Of a stretch of 64,000 nt of DNA, positions 41,392 through 52,390 are shown in pieces. Within the stretch, counting starts at the first letter, position 1, and every line of letters starts with the position of its first letter. This stretch comes from Leishmania martiniquensis (Eukaryota > Euglenozoa > Kinetoplastea > Trypanosomatida > Trypanosomatidae). The stretch is from the NCBI RefSeq assembly GCF_017916325.1, contig NC_090168.1:1135143-1199142 (forward strand), in the 5' to 3' direction. A model generated the notes under the pieces. The model saw only the letters and a list, made by a program, of their open reading frames with translations, was not told where the DNA came from and made no database searches. The position numbers and the translations under genes were made by a program.

Positions 41392-42851
41392 GGCGATGGC
41401 CTGCCGTTCTTGTCACGCCGGTGTGCGCAGCGCTATGCGGGAAGGGGCGCCCTTTAGGGCTCTTTCTCTTGTTCCTCACCGCCCCTGCAGCTTCCTGCCC
41501 CTTCATCGGCTGAGTCGCGCTGCCACTGGACAACATTCATGCCTAAGAGAACGTGGCGTGCTCCGGCTCGTTTGCTCCACTGTGTTTCTGTGCCCGTTTA
41601 ACAACAAACTGACCTAAGTATATTTGTAGCCCTCGCCCCTCTCTCTTTCTCTGCGCATGTGTATGTGGGGAGGGCGGGAAGTGGGGGAGGAGGGCGAGGC
41701 TGATCGCTTGTTTTTGGATTCTGGCGTCCGTTATGGCAGAAGAGCTCACCCAACTTTGGCGAAGTAATTGAAGAAATAACAACGTGGCATCTTCAAACGC
41801 GGAGGGCGCAAGGGCCGCCGCTCTCTTTCTCTCTCTCCCTCGCACACAACTCGCCCCTTTTTTTGTGCTGTACAGGGCGGCAGCTTGGCCCGCGCAGTAG
41901 TGAAAGTAGGGTGGTGGTGGATGGCGGGTGGGATGACACGCGCCTTGCAGGATCTCGGTACTTGCGCGACTGCACTTGGCATCACCATACACATGCGCCT
42001 CACGATTCCTCCCAAGATTGAAAGAGGGGTTGAAGGAGGTGAGGGGGTGAGGAGTGTGTGTGTGTGCGGGTGTATGTGAGGAGGAAGGGGATGATAAGGA
42101 GGGAGGTGGGGGGCGACGGTGACGGGCGGAGAGGAGCATTTAGCGAGGGAAGCGGCTGCCATAGGGCGGAGGAGAGGGGGCTGTGGCGGCACATGGGGGA
42201 AATAGGCGCGGCCCCTCTTCTCTCTTCGTTTGCAGAATCGTCTCAATCTCAGCACAGGTCAGCGCCCTATGCTGCTTGAGAGAGAAAAAGGGGCAGGGCA
42301 TACGGCCGTGAATGAAGCGAAGCATCGATCTCTGTGCGACTGGCCACCTCCGAGTCCTTCCCGGTTCCTCTCCTCTTGAGCTCTGTCTCCGCCCCCGGCC
42401 ACCTCCTCCCCCCATTGTGCTCAAAACATATTGGACCCCGTTGACGTCACCCCTGCGCACTCACCTCACGCCCGCTCGCTGTCGTTCGACGCCTCATCAG
42501 CACCACCGCCCGCACATATGCAAGCCGATGAGGGCGAAGATCTTCTCCTCTTTGCGTCCCCCGAGGGGGAGGGGGACATGCGGCGGTTACGGAAGCTCTT
42601 TCTCCCCCTCCCTGCGTCGCAAATAAACGCGCGTGCTCCCTCCTCTTCTCTACCTCCAACTGTGCTTCTCGGCGAATCTGCCCTTTCATGGGCCTCTCAC
42701 TTCCTCCCCTCTCCCTTCGCCCCTCCCTCTCCGTCATCACGCCTCCCCTGTCCAGAAACCCAACGCAAAGAAAACGTTCCTCAAGGCGACAGCGCGTCTG
42801 CTTGTGCCTCGATTACTTCTGAGCAGGCACCAGCACTCTTCCATTCCCAAC
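41392..42851 (+). other. intergenic / UTR region
   Basis: 1.46 kb without a convincing gene. Around 42010-42190 the + strand is G- and GA-rich, unlike the usual CT-rich UTRs. The in-frame extension upstream of the M32 gene (from 42633) lacks an ATG and contains the acceptor tract. Confidence 0.6.
42693..42755 (+). promoter_or_regulatory. candidate spliced-leader acceptor for the M32 carboxypeptidase
   Basis: Long C/T-rich tract ending in TCCAG (42751-42755), 96 bases before ATG 42852. Confidence 0.5.
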
Positions 42852-44351
42852 ATGGAGGCATACAAGAAGCTCGAGGGGGTCTTCACGAAGGTCTATCGCC
42901 TGGACCACTTCCTCAGTCTTGGTGACTGGGACCTGAACACAAACATGCCCCCCAAGGGTGGGGACGCTCGCGGTGAGGCTATGGCGGTGCTGTCGGAGAT
43001 TCGCTTCGGCTTCATCAGGGCACCAGAGATGAAGGATCTGATTGAGAGTGCCGCCAAGGGCAGTGAAGAACTGAGTGCGGTGCAGCGCGCGAACTTGCAC
43101 GAGATGACGCGAGCGTGGAAGAGCGCCACTGCCTTGCCGGAAGAGTTTGTGGGCCGCAAGATGCGCCTCACAACACGTGCGCACGGCGTGTGGCGCGACA
43201 GTCGCGCAGCCAACGACTTCAGCAAATTTTTGCCAGTGCTGAAGGAGCTGGTGGCGCTCGCCCGGGAGGAGGGCACCTACCTTGCCGCCGGTACTTCCCT
43301 TTCTCCTTACGAGGCGCTCATGAATCAGTACGAGCCGGGTATCACGACGCAGAAGCTGGATGAGGTATACGCGAATGTGAAGTCGTGGCTGCCACAGCTG
43401 CTGAAAGACATTCTGCAGAAGCAGTCCGGCGACTCGGTGATGGAGTACTCGCGAACGTTTCCACGCGACAAGCAGGAGGCGATGTGCAGAGAGTTCATGA
43501 AGCTGTGGCACTTCGACACCGACGCTGGCCGCCTCGATGTGAGCGCCCACCCTTTCACGGGAATGACGAAGGAGGATTGCCGACTTACCACCAACTACGC
43601 TGAAGAGACGTTTGTGCAAAGCCTTTACGGCGTCATTCATGAGGGCGGTCATGGCATGTACGAGCAGAACTGCGGACCGCGCGAGCTCATCACACAGCCC
43701 GTGTGCAACGCGCGCTCGCTTGGCGTGCATGAGAGCCAAAGCCTTTTTGCGGAGTTTCAGATAGGCCATGCGACGGCCTTCATTGACTACCTCGCGACTC
43801 GCCTGCCCGATTTCTTCGAGGCGCAGCCGGCCTTTTCGAAGGAGAACATGCGCAAGGCGCTGCAGCGGGTGCAGCCTGGCTACATTCGCGTCGATGCGGA
43901 TGAGGTGTGCTACCCGCTGCATGTGATCCTGCGCTACGAGATTGAGCGAGACCTGATGGAGGGAAAGATCGAGGCGGAAGATGTGCCACGCATATGGAAC
44001 GAAAAGATGCAAGCATACTTGGGTCTCTCGACGGAGGGCCGCGACAATGTTGGGTGCCTGCAGGACGTGCACTGGTCCATGGGTTCCCTCGGCTACTTCC
44101 CCACATACTCGCTCGGTGCCATGTATGCAGCGCAGCTCATGGCAAGCATTCGAAAGGAGATGGGCGACGACCAGGTGGATCAGTGCCTCCGCACAGGTGA
44201 GCTCCGCCCTATCCTGGAGAAGCAGAAGAAAAAGATATGGGGCCACGGGTGTCTGTACGAGACAGACGACCTCATGACGCGGGCGACGGGCGAGACACTG
44301 AATCCAGAACACCTGCGCCGCCACTTGGAGGCGCGCTACCTGAAAGCTTGA
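42852..44351 (+). CDS. M32-family metallocarboxypeptidase
   Basis: 499 residues, starting MEAYKKLEGVFTKVYRLDH, which matches the N-terminus I recall for trypanosomatid M32 enzymes. These are zinc carboxypeptidases of the thermostable carboxypeptidase-1 (Taq) type that remove C-terminal residues from peptides in the cytosol. The zinc motif is HEGGH at 263-267 (His263, Glu264, His267), followed by a conserved HESQSLFAE segment that supplies a further ligand. The family signatures NTNMPPKG, HPFTGMTKEDCRLTTNY and RVDADEVCYPLHVILRYEIE are present, and the protein is complete. The family occurs in prokaryotes and a few protists, so bacterial ancestry is accepted for kinetoplastid M32 enzymes. No signal peptide or membrane segment is seen. 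Confidence 0.93.
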   Translation: MEAYKKLEGVFTKVYRLDHFLSLGDWDLNTNMPPKGGDARGEAMAVLSEIRFGFIRAPEMKDLIESAAKGSEELSAVQRANLHEMTRAWKSATALPEEFVGRKMRLTTRAHGVWRDSRAANDFSKFLPVLKELVALAREEGTYLAAGTSLSPYEALMNQYEPGITTQKLDEVYANVKSWLPQLLKDILQKQSGDSVMEYSRTFPRDKQEAMCREFMKLWHFDTDAGRLDVSAHPFTGMTKEDCRLTTNYAEETFVQSLYGVIHEGGHGMYEQNCGPRELITQPVCNARSLGVHESQSLFAEFQIGHATAFIDYLATRLPDFFEAQPAFSKENMRKALQRVQPGYIRVDADEVCYPLHVILRYEIERDLMEGKIEAEDVPRIWNEKMQAYLGLSTEGRDNVGCLQDVHWSMGSLGYFPTYSLGAMYAAQLMASIRKEMGDDQVDQCLRTGELRPILEKQKKKIWGHGCLYETDDLMTRATGETLNPEHLRRHLEARYLKA

Positions 44352-44854
44352 GCTGAGCATGACTGCGTGAATCGTCGGCAGCCCACGCCGCCTCGGCATG
44401 TCTTGCGTCCCTGCTGTGCAATATCAGGATGCCCTCTTTTATTTTTTCTTCCAATACCCACCTCCTCCTCTTTCTCTTCCCTTTTGGCATTACTGGGCGC
44501 TGCATCCAAGGTGGTCGTGCACACCCACCAGTTGCCGCCTTGCGGTTCCCCAGCTAATGATAGTCTGAATCAGTGAACTAGTGTACGCGGATGCGCTCGA
44601 GCCATTGCCCACGGGAAGGCTTTAGGGCTGAGGTTGGGACTTGGTCACATGAGGAACAGACTGGAGCATCTCAGTGCGGCGCAACTCCTTCCATGAGGTT
44701 TACGAAGATGGAGAAGACTTGAAGTCATGCGAGCAACGCAACCATCATTCTAACTCGCTTTTTTTAAATTTTTATTTCTTCATGCTTGCTTGTGTCGTCA
44801 GCAGTCGTGATGGAAATTGTACGCTGCCCATCTTTGTCATTCGTGACGACGGAA

Positions 44855-44952
44855 AACGTCGCCGTGCGCGGCAACTCAGCTCCGGCCCGTCTCCGCCACT
44901 CTCTCTCTCTCGCTCGCTCTGTGTGTGTGTCTGGGGGGGGCCGAGGGCCGAC
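44855..44952 (-). repeat. dispersed repeat, copy B (- orientation)
   Basis: Read on the minus strand, this gives a C run, AGACACACACACAGAGCGAG, a GA run, and GGGCCGGAGCTGAGTTG followed by CGCGC, almost the same as copy A at 26795-26904. The core is again followed by a small hairpin, here with different bases (plus-strand 44845-44863, CGACG and CGTCG around GAAAA). Confidence 0.65.
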
Positions 44953-45302
44953 CGCCCCCGCGCCCTGTCAAGTCCCCAGTCACCGCTGGTGGGGGGAGGG
45001 GGATAGCACAGGCTCGACATGGTGCACCGGAGGGGGCGACCACAGCGCTGCATCGCTGCGGCTGTCGGCGATCAGGGCCGCGATGGCGTGACTCCGAGCT
45101 CGCTTTGCCCACTGGTGCGGGGAGCGTGAGCGGCCCGAGGGGGGCGCGAGTGGGCGGGCGGCGTGGTAAGGAGCGGCCGCGAGGCGGACTGCGTGTGCAG
45201 AGGCTGAGGCCGTGGCTGTGCTCCGGCGGCTGCGCCTGTGTGGTGGTGTAAGGTGTGTCTACGCGGCTGCTTGGCGCCGCGCGGCGGGGCCTGCGAGGAG
45301 CT

Positions 45303-45339
45303 GGGGGAGGAGGGGGAGGTGTGATGGGGTGAGGGGGGG
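45303..45339 (+). promoter_or_regulatory. G-quadruplex-prone motif
   Basis: Four G runs (5, 5, 4 and 7 G) are separated by loops of 4, 9 and 3 bases on the transcribed strand. It is about 530 bases upstream of IDH. Confidence 0.55.
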
Positions 45340-45568
45340 CTGCACGGCGGAGTTCAGTATCTATGGAAAGAGAGAGACCGAATATGTGAAGAGCCCATGG
45401 CTTCCTTTACGCCGCTCGTCTATCCACTTTGCTCTTTTTGTGAACGTTTTTCATGCCGCATGCATACGTATACATATGGCGTACACGTGCGTCATGGGAA
45501 TTCTGTTCACCGCAATCACCGAAGGTGGAAGCAATAGAGTTGCTCGTGTCTCCGTCGGCCATCCGCGT

Positions 45569-45588
45569 CACACACACACACACACACG
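45569..45588. repeat. (CA)n microsatellite
   Basis: About 20 bases of CA repeat just before the IDH acceptor tract. Confidence 0.85.
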
Positions 45589-45604
45589 CAGACGTACAGT
45601 CATA

Positions 45605-45669
45605 CACTCTTCGCTCGTCTTTTTCCTTCATTTTTTTCTCGGTTCTCTTCGTCCACTTGTTTCTGAAAG
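45605..45669 (+). promoter_or_regulatory. candidate spliced-leader acceptor for IDH
   Basis: A T-rich pyrimidine tract ends at GAAAG (AG at 45668-45669). From there to ATG 45866 the frame has no in-frame Met, so translation would begin at 45866. Confidence 0.45.
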
Positions 45670-45865
45670 AGTTACGAGACGCTTGGCGTTTTTTTTTTGT
45701 TGGAAGACTTCGGGCCGTCGCTCGCTCTCTCTCGCTTTACGCTCGTGGGAGTCGAGCGAGTGGGTCTTAGCCGTCCTCTGCTTGGCCGCGTATCCACGGC
45801 ATTTTCCTGGCCGCACGAATAGCAGTCTTGCTGACACTGCAAACGAAAAGAAAAAGTGTGCCACA

Positions 45866-47143
45866 ATGGGAGAGTCCATCACTTTCGAAAAGGGGATGCT
45901 CGTGACGCCAAGCCATCCGATTATTCCATACATTGAAGGAGACGGCATCGGCAAGGAGATCACGGAGGTGGCCCATCGTGTTTTCGACGCTGCGGTCACG
46001 AAGGAGTATGGCGCCTCGCGGCAGATCTCGTGGTTAGAGGTGCTCGCTGGGGAGAAGGCGTTCGAGCAGAAAGGCACCTGGCTGCCGGCGGAGACGATCG
46101 AGGCATTCGATAAATACCGCATCGGTATGAAGGGTCCCCTCGCTACTCCGGTCGGTGAGGGGATCCGCTCGCTTAACGTGGTGCTGCGCCGCCAGCTGGA
46201 TCTGTTCGTGTGCCAGCGTCCTGTTCGGTGGTTCACTGGCGTAGGTTCGCCTATCCGTCACCCAGAGTGGGTGGACATGGTTGTGTTCCGCGAAAATACA
46301 GAGGACATTTATTCAGGCATCGAGTGGGCCCAGGGCACCCCTGAGGCGGCGAAGTTTGCCGACTTCCTTCAGAAGGAGATGGGAGTGACAACGGTGCGTT
46401 TTCCAGAGACGAGCGCGTACGGTGTGAAGCCGGTTTCGCTTGAGGGAAGCGAGCGACTCGTACGTGCGGCCGTGCAGTACGCTATTGACCATCACCTTCC
46501 GTCCGTCACACTGGTGCACAAAGGTAACATCATGAAGTACACGGAAGGCGGCTTCAAGAAGTGGGGCTACAGCTTGGCGGAGCGTGAGTTCCCCGGGGCC
46601 GTCTTTACAATGATGCAGTACGATGCCATTCGGGCGAAAAGCGGCAAGGAGGCTGCCGAGGCGGCGCTGCGCGAGGCCACAGAGAGCGGCAAAGTTGTGG
46701 TAAAGGACTGCATCTGCGACGCCTTTCTGCAAAACACGATTCTACGGCCATTAGACTACAGCGTGATTGCGACATTGAACCTGAACGGCGACTACGTGTC
46801 GGACCAGCTGGCGGCGCTGGTCGGTGGCATTGGCATCGCCCCAGGAGCGAACATCAACTATGCGACGGGTCACGCCATTTTTGAGGCGACGCACGGAACC
46901 GCGCCGGACATTGCCGGGCAATGCAAAGCAAACCCCTCCTCGCTCATCTTGTCGGGGGCCATGATGTTTGACTACATGGGCTGGTCCGAGGTGTCGGCGC
47001 GCATCATCAACTCCCTTGAAATGGTCTTCCAAGCCAACATGGCAACAGGCGACCTCGCGCGGCAGATGACGGGTGCGAAGACGCTCTCGACCGCAGAATT
47101 TGGAGAGGAGCTCATCAAGAAGATCAAGGGCGATGGGGCGTAG
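45866..47143 (+). CDS. bacterial-type isocitrate dehydrogenase with NAD-type cofactor residues
   Basis: 425 residues from ATG 45866. The enzyme oxidatively decarboxylates isocitrate to 2-oxoglutarate. It aligns along its length with E. coli Icd (416 residues): HPIIPYIEGDGIG, GPLATPVGEGIRSLNV, FRENTEDIYSGIEW, LVHKGNIMKYTEGGF, NLNGDYVSDQLAALVGGIG and LFEATHGTAP-like FEATHGTAP. Isocitrate-binding residues are kept: Ser102, Asn104, Arg108, Arg118, Arg142, Tyr149 and Lys219. E. coli uses Lys344 and Tyr345 to bind the 2'-phosphate of NADP; here these are Asp348 and Ile349, and Tyr391 is Gly, a pattern of NAD-dependent bacterial IDHs. So NAD preference is predicted. No mitochondrial presequence or PTS1 is seen. 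It is unlike the typical eukaryotic NADP-IDH fold group, so bacterial origin is likely. Confidence 0.9.
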   Translation: MGESITFEKGMLVTPSHPIIPYIEGDGIGKEITEVAHRVFDAAVTKEYGASRQISWLEVLAGEKAFEQKGTWLPAETIEAFDKYRIGMKGPLATPVGEGIRSLNVVLRRQLDLFVCQRPVRWFTGVGSPIRHPEWVDMVVFRENTEDIYSGIEWAQGTPEAAKFADFLQKEMGVTTVRFPETSAYGVKPVSLEGSERLVRAAVQYAIDHHLPSVTLVHKGNIMKYTEGGFKKWGYSLAEREFPGAVFTMMQYDAIRAKSGKEAAEAALREATESGKVVVKDCICDAFLQNTILRPLDYSVIATLNLNGDYVSDQLAALVGGIGIAPGANINYATGHAIFEATHGTAPDIAGQCKANPSSLILSGAMMFDYMGWSEVSARIINSLEMVFQANMATGDLARQMTGAKTLSTAEFGEELIKKIKGDGA

Positions 47144-47769
47144 GCAGAAGCGGCGCTGCCGTGCTCGCCACTCGAGTGGCACGCGAAGGAGGAATACGCT
47201 ACCTTTTGGTTCAAGCCCAACCCCCCCTCCTAGCGATCCACTTCCCTCCCCCCTTCCCTTCACGCTGCACACCCTCGTGTGTCGCTGTTTCGCCTCTTGT
47301 TCTCCCGTTTCTCGCTGGGCCCCAATCTTCCCCCTCTCCATTGTCGGCCTTATAGCACCTTTAAATGAATCATCGAAGCCGTCTCCCGCCTCCTGTGTTT
47401 CGACACCGTGTTCGATCACGGCTGGTGTGCGCTGTGGGTCTTTGCTGCTGGGCTCTGCAGCGGGAAGCGACCTCTTACGCACCTAGCGCTTGTCTCCTGC
47501 ACAGATGCCCAGCGCGCTTTTCATACGGTAAGCGTGTGCACGTGGATATTGGATGGTGCGTCGCTCTTTCCCTCTGTTCCTCCGTTTTCCCCTTCCTTGG
47601 TCGACCGGCATCAAAAAGGAATGCAGCGAGGGAAGGGCCGCACACGCGTACTTCAGCGTGAGTACACTTGCTTGTTCACAGCTTTCCTCCACCTCTCTCC
47701 CCTAACGATTGTAGCCCCTTACGTGAAGCGGGGGGGCTAGAGGCGCACACTTCTCCGCGTGCGTGGCTT

Positions 47770-48240
47770 CTCAGGGGTCCCGCGATGTCAATCGGTGGGG
47801 GTGAGCCACGAAGCCCCCTCCCCATTCCTCCTCCCACATGCTGAACCACCTTTGGTGGTGTAGCACACAGGGTTGATTGCGTACCTCAGGGAGAGCTCAC
47901 ATCGATGCATGCCGGCGGATGCCGCCTGCGATGGTGAGAACCGTCGCACAATCAATAGGCAGCGCGAAGTGTCGGCTCGACTGAAGGATAACGCAGGTCG
48001 CTCTCGCTGTGCTTACTAGTGTGTGGCTTCTGCGCCGCCCGAGGGAGATGCACGAGGGGTAGCCACCGTTATCACACAAACGGCTACACGGCGACCTGTA
48101 GAGGGGTGGATTGGCTGTGCAGCCATAAAGGCAGTGGCCTAGCTCAGGTTGACCGAGTCTGTATCTCGATTGAACACACCGCCCAAACGACTGCTACGCA
48201 CAAGGTGGTGCATTTTGGGACCTTTGTGTAGGGCGGTGCG
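47770..48240 (+). mobile_element. candidate degenerate SIDER-like retroposon
   Basis: About 470 bases of GC-rich, non-coding sequence with a style I associate with Leishmania SIDER elements: CACCTTTGGTGGTGTAGCAC, GGGAGAGCTCACATCG, GCCGGCGGATGC and a CGGCTCGACTGAAGGAT segment. SIDERs are short degenerate retroposons found in 3' UTRs, where some lower mRNA stability. Here it would lie in the IDH 3' UTR. The identification is from memory of sequence style and needs a database comparison. Confidence 0.35.
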
Positions 48241-51200
48241 GACCTTGGCTTGGTCGTGTGTGCAGATTGCGTCCGTATTTGTGCGTGGTTGGGTGTGTGT
48301 GAATAGAGAGAAGGTATGACAGGAGAGTGGTAGAGTGGCGGTGATGTTCGATGACCGAATAAATGCGTTGATGTTTTTTTACAGGAAAGAAAAAGGTGCG
48401 AACGGAAACGCAAAGCCGTTTTCTAACGCCCTTTTTGTTGTTGACTGCGTATGGACGGGGTCTGCTGTACTGGCGGCTCCTTACACGTTTCTTTTGTGCC
48501 GCTCAAGTACCCCTCATGTTCTCTTGGGCGGACTCGTGCACGGCGTACGTAAAAGGTGCGTCGTCTGTGTACCCTCGCTGTGTGCATGCCTCCTCTTTCC
48601 CTCTGCGACGGCCTGCATCAGCGCTCGATTTTTTTTCCTGTGAGCTCGCCCAGCTTCACAGGGCAGAGCACGCACGCACATGTGCATCTGCACGTATTTC
48701 TTCGCCTCTACAACGCCCCTCCTGTGGAATGCGTTGGATCAGCGCGCGAAACGGGGTTGTATGAAACGCGTGCCCCCCACCCCCACCTCCACCCACTTCT
48801 CCGCGGTGTTTGAAGGGGACTTCAGACCTCCTTTCCTTGTTTGCTCTATCGTGGGCGCTGGCATCTCCATCCTGCCGTCGTCAGTGAGGGCGGGCCCATG
48901 TGAAGCTGATACGTAGATGATGGACGGAGAAGCTGCAGGTAGATTCGCGGGTGTGTGGAGAACAAGAAAGAGGTAGCGAGCCCGCGTGCGCGTCTCTGCC
49001 GCTGTTGCCGCGCACATTTGTGTTTGCGTGTGTGTGTGTCCGTCTTGGAATTGTATTGGCGCCGCTCATGGGCTAAAAATGTAAAAAAAGACTCTCTCCC
49101 AATTTCTTCATTTCCCCTTCTCTCTTTCTGCCTCTCTCTCTGTAGGCCCCTCATCGAGAGGGAGAGAAAGGGACGAGGACTGCAAAGGTGCCGAGACAGA
49201 GGCCGGGAGGGGTAAGATGGGCTACGATGCGCATAAAAAGGTCGGTTTCTCTTTCACAAAGCGCGCAGGCTTCGATGACTCGAGAGAAAAAAGGGTGCGC
49301 CTGCTTGTGGCTTCACAGGTGCACCTGAATCGGCTGAGGTACAGTCGCGGGCGCAGGGAGGAGAGGGGAGGAGTCACACATCGAAGATTCTTTAAGCTGC
49401 ACGCCACAACACAACAAAATTCTTCCCTTTGTTGTGACATTTGCGTACTGGTCATTTCCTCTCCCTTTCTATCGTAGCGTTAGCGAGCACAGGAACAGGC
49501 CGCCTCCCTCCCACCCTGGTAGACCCCACGACCTGTTATCTCGTTGACAGACGCTCCAACTCGCCATGGTACAAGCTCCCACACATTCCCGCCACCGCCC
49601 CTCTGCCCCTCCCTCACCGGCGCATGTTTGCAAATTTGCACCGCTGATAGCGTAGTAAGTTGCATCTTTTTCCTCGTTGCCCCCGTCTCCTCTTCTTTTC
49701 CGCATGCACGAGCCAAACCGTCCGCCTACACTGACCCGCATCCCCCTCTGCTCTCCCTCCATGACGGTGCCGCCGCCTTCCGCGCCACACTCTCCTCATT
49801 TGGTTTGCCTGGCGCCCTTCCAATCGCCACGACCACTTGTTGCCCTGTATTCAGGTTTGACGCACGCCTGCGCACCTACAGGAAGACACTCCCGCGCATG
49901 CACCTCCGCCACTTCTCTCTCATTGTCACCATCTGCGGCTGCTTGTCAGATGAACATGCAGAGATGTTTGAGGCGCGGGTGAGCGACCAGCGAGCATAAT
50001 CATGTGGAACGCGCTCACATTGAGCCGCAGCTGAGCTTTCTCGTCTGCAGATCTTGCGCGTCCGCGTATTCTGCACCCCCTTTTCGCCACCGAGCCTTTC
50101 CATCGACCGTCGCTGGCAAGCAAAGGTGTACATGAGGACAGCACTGATGCGTTGCACCGCGCATGCTCGACTGAAGAGCGATCTTTTTATCACACCCAGC
50201 CTCTACGCTTCTTTCCTGCGCATGTTGTGTGCTTGGAAGGCCTTGTCTGCTTTAAACTGCTGACAATGTCAGTTTGCTTGCGAACATGTGGGTGTGGGGG
50301 TCACAGCTTTGCAACGACTCTCATGGGAGAGCGCGCTCACAGTATGTCGATGATATGAGCCGCCCCAGCTCCTTTGTGTTGGGTACTGTTGAGGCTTGTA
50401 CGCTGTGCACGCTTTCTTGTGACCTATACCGACACGCGGTGCTGTTGCGCTGACGTTGTTTTCCAAGATGGCTGCGCGCTGCACATCCGCTTTCTCCACG
50501 TCAGTTGGATTTATGGCCCTTGAGCTGTGAAGGCAACGCAGATTCTTGGACTGGAGGCAATGCATTGCTTCTTTGAATACACGGATGGCGTCTGCGTACC
50601 TTTGCCGCTGCGCATCCCCTCATAGAGCGGTGTCTGCGGTACTCAGCTCTCTCGTCTCCGAGGACTCACCACCGAGCTCCTTCTCGGCGGCCGAGAGGGC
50701 GTTATGTGGCTCTTCCCTGCGCTTCTACGGTCATCTGTCGGTAGATACCGGTGAGAAACTGAAGCGCCGCTAATTTGTCGCGGACTATGTCGGCCCTGCC
50801 CACTGCATGTCTTCATGAGACCCCGCACAATGCGTATGCCTCTGCTTCCATTGCGTTTGCGTTGCAGGAAAGTGGCGGCGGCGGGGGGAGGCCCTCTTTC
50901 CACCCCCGCGCGGACAAGGATGGACATGACACGAGGAAGCAACAGGAGGGAGAGGGGCTGATGTGGTGTGCGAGCCACCTTTTAGCCAAAGAGTCTCAGT
51001 TACAGAAGAAAAAACAGCGAAATAACCGAAAGAGGAGAACGAAGAGAAAGGGGGTGGTGGTGATGATGGTGGTGGGGGTGAAGAGCAGTCCATTTCAGGC
51101 GCAGACGTCGAGGTGCTCTTTTTCTCGGAACAGGCGGACAGGGCAACGGAGTCTGCCCTTCCCCATCTCTCCCCCTGCCCCTGAACCGTATCCTTCTCTG

Positions 51201-52390
51201 CACAGCGGCCAAAGGCGAAAGAAGATGAATCGCAGTACAGAAGAGATGAGAAAGGCGCTGTCGTCGTCTTCTGGAAGGTCGATCTGCGCTCTCTGATGTT
51301 CTCGTCGCTCTTCTTCCATCGCGAATGCGGTGCCGCGGCCACGTTTTGTGACTGGTGTGCGTGAAATTGTCGGGGCGAGTAACCGATATGCTCACGGCGC
51401 AGTGCACGGCGGCTCTTGCTCGACCTGATGTGAGGTGATGCTGCGAGGCTGAGCTTCTGCTGCTCTTTCAAGCGCAACATATGTCCCCTCTCCACTTCGC
51501 ATATTATCCTCGTGGGCGCCTCCCCCCAACGCTTTCATTGCCTCTCTCCTCCTCCTTCAATTCTTCCGCGCCGCGCGCACACCACTCGCGCCTCCTCCGC
51601 CCCTCCCCTCTCCCCTTCCTCCATGGGATTACATCTCCTGTGCCCTCGTAGCACGTCACCTCCCCTGCATATAGCCTGTAAGGCGGTAGAGAGCCATTCA
51701 TCGCACGGCACATCTCGTTCGATGCGCTTTGCGTCACCTCGCTCGCCTTCCTCTTGTGCTGTTTCCATTTCCTCTCGCTCTCGGCTGCCTCGCGGCGGCG
51801 AGTCAACTGCTCGCGCCTGTGTTGCGCTTCCCCCCTTCTTTGCGCCCCCCTCCGTCCGCCTCCTTCCTCCTCTCTCTTCACCAGGGTACAATCGGCTGCT
51901 CCCATTTGTTGTAGAGTGTGGTACTCCCTAGGCGGTAGGTGGCTTCAGCGTACCTCTACTGCCTTCGTCTGGTGAGAAAAGGGTGTCTGAGCATCAAAGG
52001 GCCTCTTGCTGCTGCTTCTCGTGTCGGCGATCCGGCTTTGGTAAGCAGAGTTGGTGTGGCGCAAGCCGCTGAAGCTCCCTTTCCCTCACCGACCGTGTGT
52101 TGCCCCCCTCCCCCCTCATCCCCCACAAGACTTATCGGGGGGGTGCTCGGCTCTCTTTGTGTTCTTCTTCATGCGCCGGCAAACGCTCATCTCCTTTTGC
52201 TGTTTTCCACGAGTCGCGCTTCTCAGCTGTACGCAAAGGCCTCCGTGGCGCATCGGTGACGCGTAGCGGCGTGCACGGGAGGCTGCTTCGTCGTTGGTAT
52301 TCCTTTCCCTTGTCTGTCGGCCGCTCACTGCTTGGCGCACCCGGCCTGAGAAACTTTTGTTTTTGTTTTACCTCCTCATTACACACCCAC

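Larger units (their letters stand above)
44352..45865 (+). other. intergenic / UTR region with G-rich block and a dispersed repeat copy
   Basis: 1.5 kb without a gene. From 44930 to 45345 the + strand is strikingly G-rich (several runs of 4-8 G), the reverse of the usual pyrimidine bias. It contains copy B of the dispersed repeat, a (CA)n repeat at 45569-45588, and the acceptor tract for IDH. Confidence 0.6.

Noticed and set aside
42633..42851. In-frame extension upstream of the M32 carboxypeptidase
   Set aside because: It starts with GTG, has no ATG, contains the acceptor site at 42755, and the family's N-terminus matches 42852.
45212..45865. In-frame extension upstream of IDH
   Set aside because: The frame stays open for 218 codons but crosses (CA)n and the acceptor tract, and homology begins only after Met at 45866.
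49217..49477. 86-codon frame starting MGYDAHKKVGF
   Set aside because: Has an ATG but no recognisable features, ends in repeat-like Ser/Val/Ile residues, and lacks a clear acceptor just upstream.
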